A stretch of 64,000 nt of DNA. Origin: Lancefieldella parvula_C. Its GTDB lineage: Bacteria; Actinomycetota; Coriobacteriia; Coriobacteriales; Atopobiaceae. The stretch spans positions 1-64,000 of the forward strand of contig NZ_JRND01000019.1 in the NCBI RefSeq assembly GCF_000758945.1. The letters are read 5' to 3'. Below are positions 7,912 through 15,689 of this stretch, one piece after another. Position 1 is the first letter of the stretch. The number at the start of each line of letters is the position of its first letter. A model generated the notes under the pieces. It ran no database searches and was not told the origin of the DNA. It was given only the letters and a program-made list of their open reading frames with translations. Made by a program: the position numbers and the translations under genes.

Positions 7912-8997
7912 TTACATGAACCGTTCAAGTATACTCTTGTCGGCCTCAATAATGCCACCGCCGCAAACTTCCTGGCCATCGTACAAAACCGCCGATTGAC
8001 CTGCTGCAACAGTTTTTACGGGCTGGTCAAATTCAACAAATCCACATTGATTATCCGTGAGTGTAAACGTTACGGGGACCAGTGCGCCTGTGTGACGAGT
8101 TCTGACCACATACCTACCGTTAGCTGCGGGTTCTCCGGAAATCCAGTGCATATCCGAGAGCTCCATGCGACGCGTCCAGAGCGCAGGACAGTTGAGGTCA
8201 GAGGTTACATACACCACATTCTTAAGCGTGTCGGTTGCTACTACATAGCGAGCAGGGCCTCCACCGATGTTCAGGCCTTTTCTCTGGCCAACGGTAAAGA
8301 GGAATGCTCCGTCATGGGTGCCAAGAACCTTGCCTGTCTCCCACTCAATGACGTCGCCCTGCTTTTTCTTGAAGGTGTCCAGCAAAAACGTACGCAGACC
8401 AACAGGGCCAATAAAGCAAATACCGTCGGAATCTGGCTTAGTTTCTATGCCCAGACCTCGCTCTGCACACATAGCGCGTACCTCTGCCTTAGTGACAATG
8501 TGTCCAATTGGAAAGAGTGTTCGCTCAAACAAATGACCAGGTACACGCCACAGGAAATACGTCTGATCCTTGTGAGCGTCTGCGGCGCGCAAAAGTTTTT
8601 TGGTGCCAGGGACATTCTGCGCATAGTGACCTGTTGCAACAAAATCTGCACCCTCAGCAAAAGCGCGCTCTGCAAAGGTGCCAAACTTTACCGTCTGGTT
8701 GCACATAACGTCTGGATTGGGCGTGCGACCGTGCTCGTAGGCATCAAGCAGGTAATCAACAACAGTGGCCTTATACTCGGCCTCACAGTCCCACACGTCC
8801 AAATCAATGCCAAGCGTTACGCACACGCGCTCGGCATCAGCCAAATCATCTGCCCAAGGACACTTAAAGCCGGGCAGGTCCTTGGACCAGTTGCGCATAT
8901 AGATAGCCTTGACGTTATAACCCGCCTCAAGAAGCAGAGCCGCGGACAGCGCCGAATCAACGCCGCCGCTCATGCCAAGGTAAACTAGTTCTCCCAT
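7912..8997 (-). CDS. mnmA: tRNA-specific 2-thiouridylase MnmA
   Basis: A 361-residue PP-loop ATPase that thiolates U34 of tRNA-Lys, -Glu and -Gln. The ATP loop is GMSGGVDS (8-15). The catalytic cysteines are C99 in TPNPDVMCN and the persulfide acceptor C194 in SDGICFIG. The ATG at 8997 gives the normal family start (GELVYLGMSGGVDS); a longer reading frame exists only because it overlaps nifS in another frame. It overlaps the upstream cysteine desulfurase by 13 nt, so the two are translationally coupled and the desulfurase is the likely sulfur donor. Confidence 0.96.
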   Translation of the reverse strand: MGELVYLGMSGGVDSALSAALLLEAGYNVKAIYMRNWSKDLPGFKCPWADDLADAERVCVTLGIDLDVWDCEAEYKATVVDYLLDAYEHGRTPNPDVMCNQTVKFGTFAERAFAEGADFVATGHYAQNVPGTKKLLRAADAHKDQTYFLWRVPGHLFERTLFPIGHIVTKAEVRAMCAERGLGIETKPDSDGICFIGPVGLRTFLLDTFKKKQGDVIEWETGKVLGTHDGAFLFTVGQRKGLNIGGGPARYVVATDTLKNVVYVTSDLNCPALWTRRMELSDMHWISGEPAANGRYVVRTRHTGALVPVTFTLTDNQCGFVEFDQPVKTVAAGQSAVLYDGQEVCGGGIIEADKSILERFM

Positions 8998-10190
8998 GTC
9001 ACTCCTACGCGAGCAGATTCCTGCTTGACGGCCTCGGCGATTGCCCAAGCTGCGTACAAGATGTCGTCTTCTGTGGTAGTTCTTCCAAGCGTTAACCTGA
9101 GGCTTCCCGCCGCCACTTCTCGTGGTGCCCCGATTGCCTCGAGCACGTGAGATATTTGCATTTTTGATGCGGCGCACGCAGAGCCTGTTCCCACCGACAC
9201 GCCTAGACGCTCAAGCAAAATAACCAGACGGCGAGCTTCAAGTCCTGGGAAAGAAACATGCAGCAAATTGGGAAGCCTCAGCTTAGCGTTCTTTGGTCCC
9301 GAGACAATCATCTGCGGGAACTCTGCGCAAAGCAGCATCTGTAGCTGATCTCTAAGGCGAGAAACCCGCTTTGCCTCGTCAGCGCGGGTCTCATCTGCAA
9401 GCGCCAAAGCACACGCAAAGCCAATGACGCCCGCGACGTTCTCTGTACCTGAACGAACACCGCCCTCTTGTCCGCCACCGAGTACCAGCGGCCTTAAGCG
9501 CACGTCGTCGGAAGCCCACAGAAGACCTACCTGCTTGGGACCAGAAAGCTTTGCCGCGGAAAGCGTCAACATATCTACTCCCAGCGACGACACGTTCACA
9601 CTCAGGTATGCCGCCGCCTGAGAGGCATCTACGTGCAAGTGCAGCGGACGAGTCTCCCCTGCCGCAAGCCTGCGTGAGCGCTCCTTGGCAAGTACCTGCG
9701 AAATCTCTCGGATAGGCTGGATGGTGCCTATCTCGCCGTTTGCAAGCTCAATAGAAACCAGCTCAGTCTCTGGTTTGAGCGCTTTTGCAACCCGCTCTGG
9801 GTCCACGCGACCGTCTGCTTCTACGCGAAGTGTCTTGTGCGAGAAAATCCCTGCACAGGCAAGAACGCTCTCATGTTCAATGGCGTCAACGATTACGTGT
9901 GCGTCTTCCGAGACCGTTGCAAACGCCAAGTTGTTTGCCTCTGTAGCACCTGCCGTGAGCACCACGTTTCCCGGACGAGCACCAATGGCGTGTGCCAAGA
10001 TAGCGCGTGCGCGCTCTACCTCGTCACGAACCTGGCGAGACAGTGCGTACGGGGCTGATGGGTTGTAGAACTTCTCGGTGAAGTACGGAATCATTGCATC
10101 AACTACACGTGGATCCATAGGCGTAGCTGCGGCAAAGTCCAGGTACACGTTGCCTGTTGGATGTTCTGGTTTTGCAGAAGGCATGTGCAT
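8985..10190 (-). CDS. Cysteine desulfurase (NifS/IscS family)
   Basis: A 401-residue PLP enzyme that mobilises sulfur from cysteine as a persulfide. Seen are the His in DAIEHES (H106), the Asp of HLHVDASQ, the PLP lysine K214 in SAAKLSGPK and the catalytic C339 in GTGSACAAS. Most family members have His just before the PLP lysine; here it is Ala. The close coupling to mnmA (13-nt overlap) says its main partner is tRNA 2-thiolation, although it may also feed iron-sulfur clusters. AAAGGA precedes the ATG by 6 nt. Confidence 0.94.
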   Translation of the reverse strand: MHMPSAKPEHPTGNVYLDFAAATPMDPRVVDAMIPYFTEKFYNPSAPYALSRQVRDEVERARAILAHAIGARPGNVVLTAGATEANNLAFATVSEDAHVIVDAIEHESVLACAGIFSHKTLRVEADGRVDPERVAKALKPETELVSIELANGEIGTIQPIREISQVLAKERSRRLAAGETRPLHLHVDASQAAAYLSVNVSSLGVDMLTLSAAKLSGPKQVGLLWASDDVRLRPLVLGGGQEGGVRSGTENVAGVIGFACALALADETRADEAKRVSRLRDQLQMLLCAEFPQMIVSGPKNAKLRLPNLLHVSFPGLEARRLVILLERLGVSVGTGSACAASKMQISHVLEAIGAPREVAAGSLRLTLGRTTTEDDILYAAWAIAEAVKQESARVGVTWEN

Positions 10191-10294
10191 TACAAATCCT
10201 TTGGGTTTCTCGTGGTCTTGCGGGCGTGCGGGCAGGCGGTCTTGCGGCGCGCGGCGACTTGCTGTCGGACGGTCCGGCGGACGGTGCTCAACGG

Positions 10295-11221
10295 CTACGA
10301 CTTGCCAGCCGAGTCTGGCGACGTAAACGTCATGTTCTGGAAACGAGCAGATACAAAGCTGTCATCGTAGTGAGTATCTACCCACATCTCAAACGCGTTT
10401 GTCGGAGGAATTCCAGCGTCTCTCTGAGCTTTTCTCGCCAAACACGCCACCGTCATAGTGATGTCGGCAACAAGATACACCGTAAGCAGGGTAACAAAAA
10501 TTGCTTGCCTTTTTGATGTTGGCTCGCCAATCTTGTAGAGCGCGCGAGGCATGATGACGCGACACCAAATGAGGCCCAAAATACCCCAGAATCCCAAGAA
10601 TCTCCAGGCCACCCACTGTGTGATGGCGTCTGGAAGATGGGCGTACGTCCACGATTCCGAGTGGAAAATCTCTTGCATTCCCCAGCCGGTAAGCTGCTCC
10701 AGCGTGCCACCAACAACAACTGAAACCAGGAAAATGACCAGGTTATTGGCATGGTGCTTATGCAACTGATAACAAATAACAGTCAGAAACACGGCGCCGG
10801 TTCCGTAAAGCGGAGAGAATGGTCCCCAGATGAGGCCAACCCTGCTCTCGGTCAGGCCAGCGGTAATGAGCATCCAAATTTCTTCAATAAGAAGTCCGGC
10901 CATACAGCCCACTATGAAGAGGATGACCACCTGGTGCCAGCCAAGATGCATCTTGTCCAAGTACGCCGAGAGCTCGGCTTGCGTTGGTTTTGGCTTGGAG
11001 AACGGGGTGGTCTGGGACGTGGCTGATGCAGCGCCGGGTGCGCTGTCAGGTACGTTCGACGCGGCGCCGGGTGCGGCGCTAGAAGCGTCGCCTGCGAGCC
11101 CATCGATCTTCTCGCCAGATGAAAGCCAGCCCCAAAAATAGCGCACCACGCGAACAAAACCGCTTGCGACAAGATACGCAAGCGTCAAAAGAGCTATGAG
11201 CGACGCGACAATAAAGAACAT
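10295..11221 (-). CDS. CmpB-like membrane protein (putative ABC-transporter type IV family)
   Basis: A 308-residue membrane protein. An N-terminal helix (1-20) is followed by a low-complexity Ala/Pro/Ser linker (about 35-75) containing a near-duplicate PGAAS unit, then a five-helix domain from residue 93. That domain has hallmarks of the CmpB/type IV putative ABC-transporter family: GLLIEEIW, an RVGLIWGPFSPLYGTGA loop, and GGTLEQLTGWGMQ. Transport has not been shown for this family and I make no substrate call. The gene is not in an obvious operon; 104 bp separate it from the cysteine desulfurase start. Confidence 0.7.
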   Translation of the reverse strand: MFFIVASLIALLTLAYLVASGFVRVVRYFWGWLSSGEKIDGLAGDASSAAPGAASNVPDSAPGAASATSQTTPFSKPKPTQAELSAYLDKMHLGWHQVVILFIVGCMAGLLIEEIWMLITAGLTESRVGLIWGPFSPLYGTGAVFLTVICYQLHKHHANNLVIFLVSVVVGGTLEQLTGWGMQEIFHSESWTYAHLPDAITQWVAWRFLGFWGILGLIWCRVIMPRALYKIGEPTSKRQAIFVTLLTVYLVADITMTVACLARKAQRDAGIPPTNAFEMWVDTHYDDSFVSARFQNMTFTSPDSAGKS

Positions 11222-11380
11222 ACAACCTCATTCAAAAGTTCTTATTCCATGATACGGCAAGCGGTCACACTTGGCAATTTACCTGCTCTTATTTACAAGT
11301 TTTGCAAGAAAAATCCACCTCTTGAGCGCCACGGGATTCGTGACTTTTCTAAAAAAGTTTGACGATTTTGAAATTTACAC

Positions 11381-11409
11381 TTGCACTCAGCCGTGAACTT
11401 GCGTATATT
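11381..11409 (+). promoter_or_regulatory. tRNA-Gly/tRNA-Cys promoter (TTGCAC-17-TATATT)
   Basis: The -35 TTGCAC (11381-11386) and -10 TATATT (11404-11409) are 17 bp apart and 13 bp before tRNA-Gly. The two tRNAs are likely co-transcribed from here. Confidence 0.6.
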
Positions 11410-11422
11410 ATTCCTCGCGTTC

Positions 11423-11498
11423 GCGGGCTTAGCGCAGTTGGTAGCGCGCAACCTTGCCAAGGTTGAGGTCGCGGGTTCGAACCCCGTAGCCCGCTCCA
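11423..11498 (+). tRNA. tRNA-Gly (GCC)
   Basis: A full cloverleaf: acceptor GCGGGCT with AGCCCGC, anticodon loop TTGCCAA, T arm GCGGG-TTCGAAC-CCCGT, discriminator T, encoded CCA at 11496-11498. Confidence 0.97.
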
Positions 11499-11536
11499 TG
11501 ATTTTTCGGCCGGATTCGTTTCGGCCTTTTTCATAT

Positions 11537-11610
11537 GGCGAGATGGCCAAGTGGTAAGGCAGAGGCCTGCAAAGCCTTTATCCCCGGTTCGAATCCGGGT
11601 CTCGCCTCCA
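11537..11610 (+). tRNA. tRNA-Cys (GCA)
   Basis: Acceptor GGCGAGA pairs with TCTCGCC, the anticodon loop CTGCAAA gives GCA, and the T arm has TTCGAAT. Discriminator T, encoded CCA at 11608-11610. It lies 38 nt after tRNA-Gly. Confidence 0.96.
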
Positions 11611-11620
11611 GTAAATTGAC

Positions 11621-11649
11621 AACCCCAGCTTCGGCTGGGGTTTCTTTTT
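11621..11649 (+). terminator. Terminator of the tRNA-Gly/tRNA-Cys transcript
   Basis: AACCCCAGC-TTCG-GCTGGGGTT is followed by TCTTTTT, a strong intrinsic terminator with a UUCG tetraloop. Confidence 0.9.
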
Positions 11650-11730
11650 GTCGCGCGCGACCGTGCTTGCTTGGGTTTTAGATTGCGAGCCTATTTTGAG
11701 CCTGAAAAACACGTCATGTCTGAATAAAAC

Positions 11731-11820
11731 AGCTCAGACAAGGTGAGAAAAACCGGCAAATAGCTCAGATATGGTGCACTTTTCCGGCAAATCGTTCAGA
11801 CTTGGCGAGAAAATCAGGCT
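11731..11820. repeat. Degenerate 31-bp tandem repeat, three units
   Basis: Units start at 11731, 11762 and 11793. Each begins AGCTCAGA or CGTTCAGA, has TGGYGMR in the middle and ends CCGGCAAAT or a variant. The third unit contains a full TGGCGAGAA copy at 11803. The rest of 11650-12202 holds no convincing gene. Confidence 0.55.
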
Positions 11821-11909
11821 CGATGAAAGCGCCCATGAAACCACACTGGATCCAAAAGGTACGCCACGGAAGGCCTGCCTGAAAAGTACAAAGAATCTGT
11901 GTTTACGTC

Positions 11910-12000
11910 ACCGATTCTTTAACAAAATCAGGCAAATCCACAGATTTTTTAATGCTTTTAGGCAAAAGTTACAGATTCTTTGAAGAAATCAGGCACACCC
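11910..12000. repeat. Second degenerate 30-31-bp tandem repeat, three units
   Basis: Units start at 11910, 11940 and 11971 with the pattern ACMGATTYTTTRA followed by TYAGGCAMA. The unit length and the terminal AGGCAAA-like end match the first repeat block 90 bp away, so both may derive from one ancestral unit. The frame across them is open on the plus strand (70 codons) but reads as low-complexity and is not called a gene. Confidence 0.5.
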
Positions 12001-12069
12001 AAGCTCACGTCAGGCTCGCGCGGCGCACCTGGCGAGAAACCCGTCCACTCCCAGCATTTCCGCACAAGA

Positions 12070-12102
12070 AACCCGGTATCCACACGAAGTAGATACCGGG
12101 TT
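12070..12102 (-). terminator. Hairpin downstream of the STAS-HATPase gene
   Basis: AACCCGGTATC and GATACCGGGTT form a perfect 11-bp stem with an 11-nt loop, followed on the minus strand by TCTTGT. It lies 100 nt after the stop codon at 12203. The T tail is poor. Confidence 0.5.
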
Positions 12103-12202
12103 GAAATCGCTTTGCGACCCGCGCTCGCGCCCGCACGCCGCGGACCTGCGGGTTTGCCGTCGTTGGGCGCTCTACTGACCCGTGCTCGCGCTCGCACGCA
12201 AC

Positions 12203-12934
12203 CTAGCGCATCATCTTAACCAGGCGGACGACGGTGCCGTTGCCGGAAGGTTTCTCCTGGATAGACACGGCATCCATAAGCAGGCGCATCAGCTTGACGC
12301 CGCGACCACGCTCGGCAAACTGCCCGGTCTCGGGAGGCTCTTCCTCGTCGGAGATACTAAAGCCGCCACCACAATCCGAGACGTCAATAACCACCCTGTC
12401 TGGATACGCAGAAACCGTGGTCAGCACGCCCTTCTCGCACGCGTGATCAATAGCGTTGCCAATAGCCTCGCCAACTGCGAGTTCAATATCAAATTTTTGA
12501 TCCGGAGTAAACGGAAGCGTCTTCAACAGCGCAACTGCCCTTGAGCGAGCGTCGCACATTTTGTTGGGGTCAACTCTAAACGTTGTCTGGAACGACGGAT
12601 GCGTACCCGGCGCAAGCGGAGCCACGCGCGACTTAGCGTCACACGTGCTTATGGGCATGAAGTCGATAAGACCCATGCGCACCAGCGCCTTAAACGCCGT
12701 CGGTTGCACGTTGGTAAGGCTCATAAGACCGCCGAGCGTCTTCATACGTCGAACAGCGCACACAATAAAGCCCATGCCACACGAATCGATGTACGAAACC
12801 TCCGACATATTCAGCACAATTCTTCTGCAGCCGCTATCAATGAGCTGCTCAATCTGGGCCTTCACGCGCGGGACTCCCCTCACGTCAAGGTCAGTATTGA
12901 CTGAAACAACTGCTATGTTTGGCTGCGTATACAT
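12203..12934 (-). CDS. STAS-HATPase fusion: anti-sigma-antagonist domain joined to RsbW-like kinase domain
   Basis: A 243-residue protein joining two partner-switching modules. Residues 1-105 form a STAS domain with the phosphorylatable Ser in VSYIDSCGMGF (S51). Residues 125-243 form a GHKL ATPase of the RsbW/SpoIIAB type with N box ELAVGEAIGNAIDHA (151-165), G1 box DCGGGF and G2 box ERGRGVKLM. Normally antagonist and kinase are separate proteins. A PP2C-type phosphatase gene lies 85 nt upstream, so phosphatase and kinase/antagonist form one signalling unit, probably steering an unlinked sigma factor or an enzyme target. The start at 12934 (MYTQPN) is chosen because the longer frame adds a fragment overlapping the neighbour; its ribosome binding site is weak. 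Confidence 0.85.
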   Translation of the reverse strand: MYTQPNIAVVSVNTDLDVRGVPRVKAQIEQLIDSGCRRIVLNMSEVSYIDSCGMGFIVCAVRRMKTLGGLMSLTNVQPTAFKALVRMGLIDFMPISTCDAKSRVAPLAPGTHPSFQTTFRVDPNKMCDARSRAVALLKTLPFTPDQKFDIELAVGEAIGNAIDHACEKGVLTTVSAYPDRVVIDVSDCGGGFSISDEEEPPETGQFAERGRGVKLMRLLMDAVSIQEKPSGNGTVVRLVKMMR

Positions 12935-13019
12935 ACGTTTCTTGTTCCCGCGCAGCAACAAGAATTTCAGATATCTGCATTTTTTGACGAGAAAACCGTC
13001 AAGTTGTCGAGAAGACCGT

Positions 13020-15404
13020 CTAGTCGCTCTTCTCGCCAGAGTTGGCACTGCTAAGCACACCAGAATCGCCGCTGCCAAGCTCGTCAAAACGCAGAGCCAC
13101 CATAGCAACGTCGTCATCAAGCCTTCGGCCGGTATAGCGATCAAGCGTGCTCAAGAACCTGTTCAGAAGGCCATCAAAGCCTTGAGGAACCTCGTTCATG
13201 ATCATGTCGCGGAGTCCAGTCTCGCCAAAGAACGCGCCTTCGGGACTTCGTGCCTCTGTGGTTCCGTCGGTGTAAAGCAGCAGGATGTCGCCCTCATGCA
13301 AACGAACTGTGCCATTTTTGTATTCCATGTCGTGGAACGCGCCCACAACGCCCGACTGTACGTCCAAAAGCTCAGCGTCACCTGATTGAGCAGACACCAA
13401 AATCGCTGGTGGATGGCCGGCTGAGCAGTACATAAGCGATGAAGTTGCAAGGTCAACAATGCCCACAAAGAGCGTCGCAAACGTCTCAACCCTTGAGAAG
13501 CCCAGCAAGAATTCGTTCAGCGTTGCCACCATACGAGCGGGAGTTCTTCCCTCCCACGCATAGGCAGAAAGTGCCGTTTTAACTGCAGATGAGATAGATG
13601 CCGCCTCAATACCCTTGCCGGAGACGTCTCCCATGATGATGCACGCACGGCGTCCTGGCAGCTTAATCATGCTATAGAAATCGCCGCCGACAAACGCATC
13701 AGCGGTCGCAGATGAATAAATTCCCTCAGCAGAAATTCCTTTTACCTTCTGTAGGTCATTTTTCATGCCCGACTGCAGCGCCTGGGAGATATGCTTATTT
13801 TGCTGACTCTCTTCGGCACCGACTGCCAGAGAATGTACCAGCAGCATCACGCGGTCCAAGAAATCAAGCTCAATGTCGCTCAGAGGTTCCGCGTTTTCTT
13901 CTCGCAAGAAAAGCCAGGTATGCTGCTCGCCAGCAAACTTGCCCAAGAAAAGCACAGCTCCCTTGCAGGGCAAACCTTGTGCAACAAGCGCGCAACTCAG
14001 TTCAGATTCAAGCTCAACCTCTTTGACTGACGCCTCGCCCTCTCCTGTCTTGAGCCCTTCAACCGTCGATGGAAGCGCAATCTGGTTGCCGCCATCCTGC
14101 GCGCCGCCGGCCTCCGCCGCAGCCTGCGCGCCACCGGCCTCCGCTGCGGCCTGCGCGCCGTCTTGCACACCGTCCTGAGCGTCGCCAAACGCTTGCTCAG
14201 CACCAAGCGCATGGAGCGTGACGTTGCCCGTTACCTCACAGCAATCTACCGAGAAAACCTGTGCATTCAGATCGGTACCCACTGACCTCATAACCTGCTG
14301 TAATCGCTCACCAGAGATCTTCTCGCCCTCTGCAGCGCTATGAAGCAATCCTTGGCGCACGCGCGCTAATGCCTCGCGAAGCGTGTCTCTACGCTGCGTT
14401 CTCATGGCCGACAACGCGCCTACAAGCTGCACCGAAAGGTAATTTGCAATGGAGTCCAGAAGTCTTGCGTCTTCAACCAAAAGCGCGCGTTTGCGCTCCC
14501 AACCAACCTCAATTAGGGCAACAATGTGGCCGCCAAACCACACGGGCACCACAAGAAAGCTGGTAAACGGAGGCAAATGACTTGCATCTACGGTTATGAC
14601 CTCGCGTGTTTCCTCGTTGACCAGGTTGCGCTTTTTAACTCTTCCCTGCTTGAGCGCGCCAGAGTTCAAAGGCATGGTATGCAAGCGAAGCGCATGCTCA
14701 GAATAAAACGTCAAACGCTCCAGCGAGCTGTTAAATGCAAAATAGCGAGGAATTCTGTTCAATGACGCGCTCTTCAGAGACTCCGTTGCGCCATGAAGGT
14801 GATACCCGTCTTGCTCAGCAAGATAGATAAGCGCACCATCAGCCTCGACAGTCTCTGAGAGCTCTTCTAACACGCGTTCAATAAGCTGACCCATATCTTC
14901 CGAGTCAAGCGTGTCCAAAACAATCTGAAGCGCTCCTGAGAGCCTCTTATTGGCTCGGCGAAGGTCCAACACCATTCGCTCATCATCGTGCATAGGGTTA
15001 GCCAAGTCACGAAGCTTAGATGCCGTCAAAACAATGGCCTGCGTAGGTGCGCCAACATAATCTGCGCGCACGCTCAGCACCTGCGACGTGCCGTCTTCCG
15101 CAGGAGCAGCCACCATAGACGTAGAGCCGTCAATCGCAAACGGCAACGACTCTACAGAAAACGGTTTCTGCAAGTTTTCTTGATTTGCCGGTGTAAACAA
15201 AAAGCGAACGTCCAGGCCAGCAATGGTGCCGTCTACCTTTACAAAGAGGCTCTCGGCCTCCTCATTAGCGAGAAGAACCATGCCCTCCATATTAAATACA
15301 ATAACCGCATCGCTGGTCAGTCGTAGCAACTGAGACAGAGTTGCAGCAACGGTCCCGTCGACAACTCCCTCAACACGCCTTACGCTCAGCTTGTTATCTG
15401 CCAC
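13020..15404 (-). CDS. RsbU/SpoIIE-type PP2C phosphatase with PAS and GAF sensors
   Basis: A signalling phosphatase of about 794 residues. A PAS domain covers about 20-125 (AVIVFNMEGMVLLANEEA), a GAF domain about 165-350, and the SpoIIE/PP2C catalytic domain about 565-780, with metal-binding signatures GGDFYSM, GDVSGKG, YTDGTTEA and DDDVAMVAL. In this family the phosphatase dephosphorylates a STAS antagonist, here probably the STAS-HATPase fusion encoded next. Near residue 420 an Ala/Glu/Gly/Gln-rich linker holds an AAAEAGGAQ repeat. No membrane helix is seen, so sensing is cytosolic. The start is uncertain: GTG codons at 15410 and 15404 follow AAGGAG; 15404 has proper spacing. Confidence 0.88.
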   Translation of the reverse strand: MADNKLSVRRVEGVVDGTVAATLSQLLRLTSDAVIVFNMEGMVLLANEEAESLFVKVDGTIAGLDVRFLFTPANQENLQKPFSVESLPFAIDGSTSMVAAPAEDGTSQVLSVRADYVGAPTQAIVLTASKLRDLANPMHDDERMVLDLRRANKRLSGALQIVLDTLDSEDMGQLIERVLEELSETVEADGALIYLAEQDGYHLHGATESLKSASLNRIPRYFAFNSSLERLTFYSEHALRLHTMPLNSGALKQGRVKKRNLVNEETREVITVDASHLPPFTSFLVVPVWFGGHIVALIEVGWERKRALLVEDARLLDSIANYLSVQLVGALSAMRTQRRDTLREALARVRQGLLHSAAEGEKISGERLQQVMRSVGTDLNAQVFSVDCCEVTGNVTLHALGAEQAFGDAQDGVQDGAQAAAEAGGAQAAAEAGGAQDGGNQIALPSTVEGLKTGEGEASVKEVELESELSCALVAQGLPCKGAVLFLGKFAGEQHTWLFLREENAEPLSDIELDFLDRVMLLVHSLAVGAEESQQNKHISQALQSGMKNDLQKVKGISAEGIYSSATADAFVGGDFYSMIKLPGRRACIIMGDVSGKGIEAASISSAVKTALSAYAWEGRTPARMVATLNEFLLGFSRVETFATLFVGIVDLATSSLMYCSAGHPPAILVSAQSGDAELLDVQSGVVGAFHDMEYKNGTVRLHEGDILLLYTDGTTEARSPEGAFFGETGLRDMIMNEVPQGFDGLLNRFLSTLDRYTGRRLDDDVAMVALRFDELGSGDSGVLSSANSGEKSD
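14095..14175. repeat. Short in-frame tandem repeat in the phosphatase linker
   Basis: About 27-bp GC-rich units encode repeats of AAAEAGGAQ flanked by DG-rich units (DAQDGVQDGAQ). Units differ mainly at third codon positions. This is a flexible, length-variable linker between the GAF and PP2C parts. Confidence 0.7.
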
Positions 15405-15453
15405 AGCCACTCCTTACCAGCAAGGACAAAACAATCGCATAGCCTAAGTATAC

Positions 15454-15483
15454 GAAAAAGGCGGACCTCCGAAGAGATCCGCC
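15454..15483 (-). terminator. tRNA-Leu terminator
   Basis: On the minus strand GGCGGA(TCTCTTCGGAGG)TCCGCC is followed by TTTTTC, ten nt after the tRNA 3' end. Confidence 0.85.
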
Positions 15484-15492
15484 GAAATTTCG

Positions 15493-15582
15493 TGGTGTCG
15501 GAGGCGGGACTTGAACCCGCACAGCCGTTAGTAGGCCACTAGCACCTCAAGCTAGCGCGTCTGCCAATTCCGCCACTCCGAC
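15493..15582 (-). tRNA. tRNA-Leu (GAG)
   Basis: A class II tRNA on the minus strand. The acceptor GTCGGAG pairs with CTCCGAC, the anticodon loop TTGAGGT gives GAG, a long variable arm follows, the T loop is TTCAAGT, and CCA is encoded at 15493-15495. The upstream DNA has ATATCCCTCGCTGC, shared with the tRNA-Val promoter. Confidence 0.96.
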
Positions 15583-15689
15583 TTGCTTTGCAGCGAGGGA
15601 TATACTAACACATCTTCAAGCAACATTTGAGAGAAAATTTAAAACTTTTTCTCAAAAGAACTTTGCGAGAAGACAAGCGTGTCCCCTGC

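Noticed and set aside
7705..8988. Long plus-strand open frame (427 codons) opposite the flippase-like gene and mnmA
   Set aside because: It is antisense to two well-supported genes, has no ribosome binding site and its translation looks like no protein; codon bias of the real genes keeps the opposite frame open.
11771..11983. 70-codon frame across the intergenic tandem repeats
   Set aside because: It follows from the 30-31-bp repeats, lacks a ribosome binding site and has a repetitive basic translation; kept as repeat DNA only.
14095..14175. Possible CRISPR-like array
   Set aside because: Units are contiguous, GC-rich and in frame within the phosphatase gene, with no spacers.
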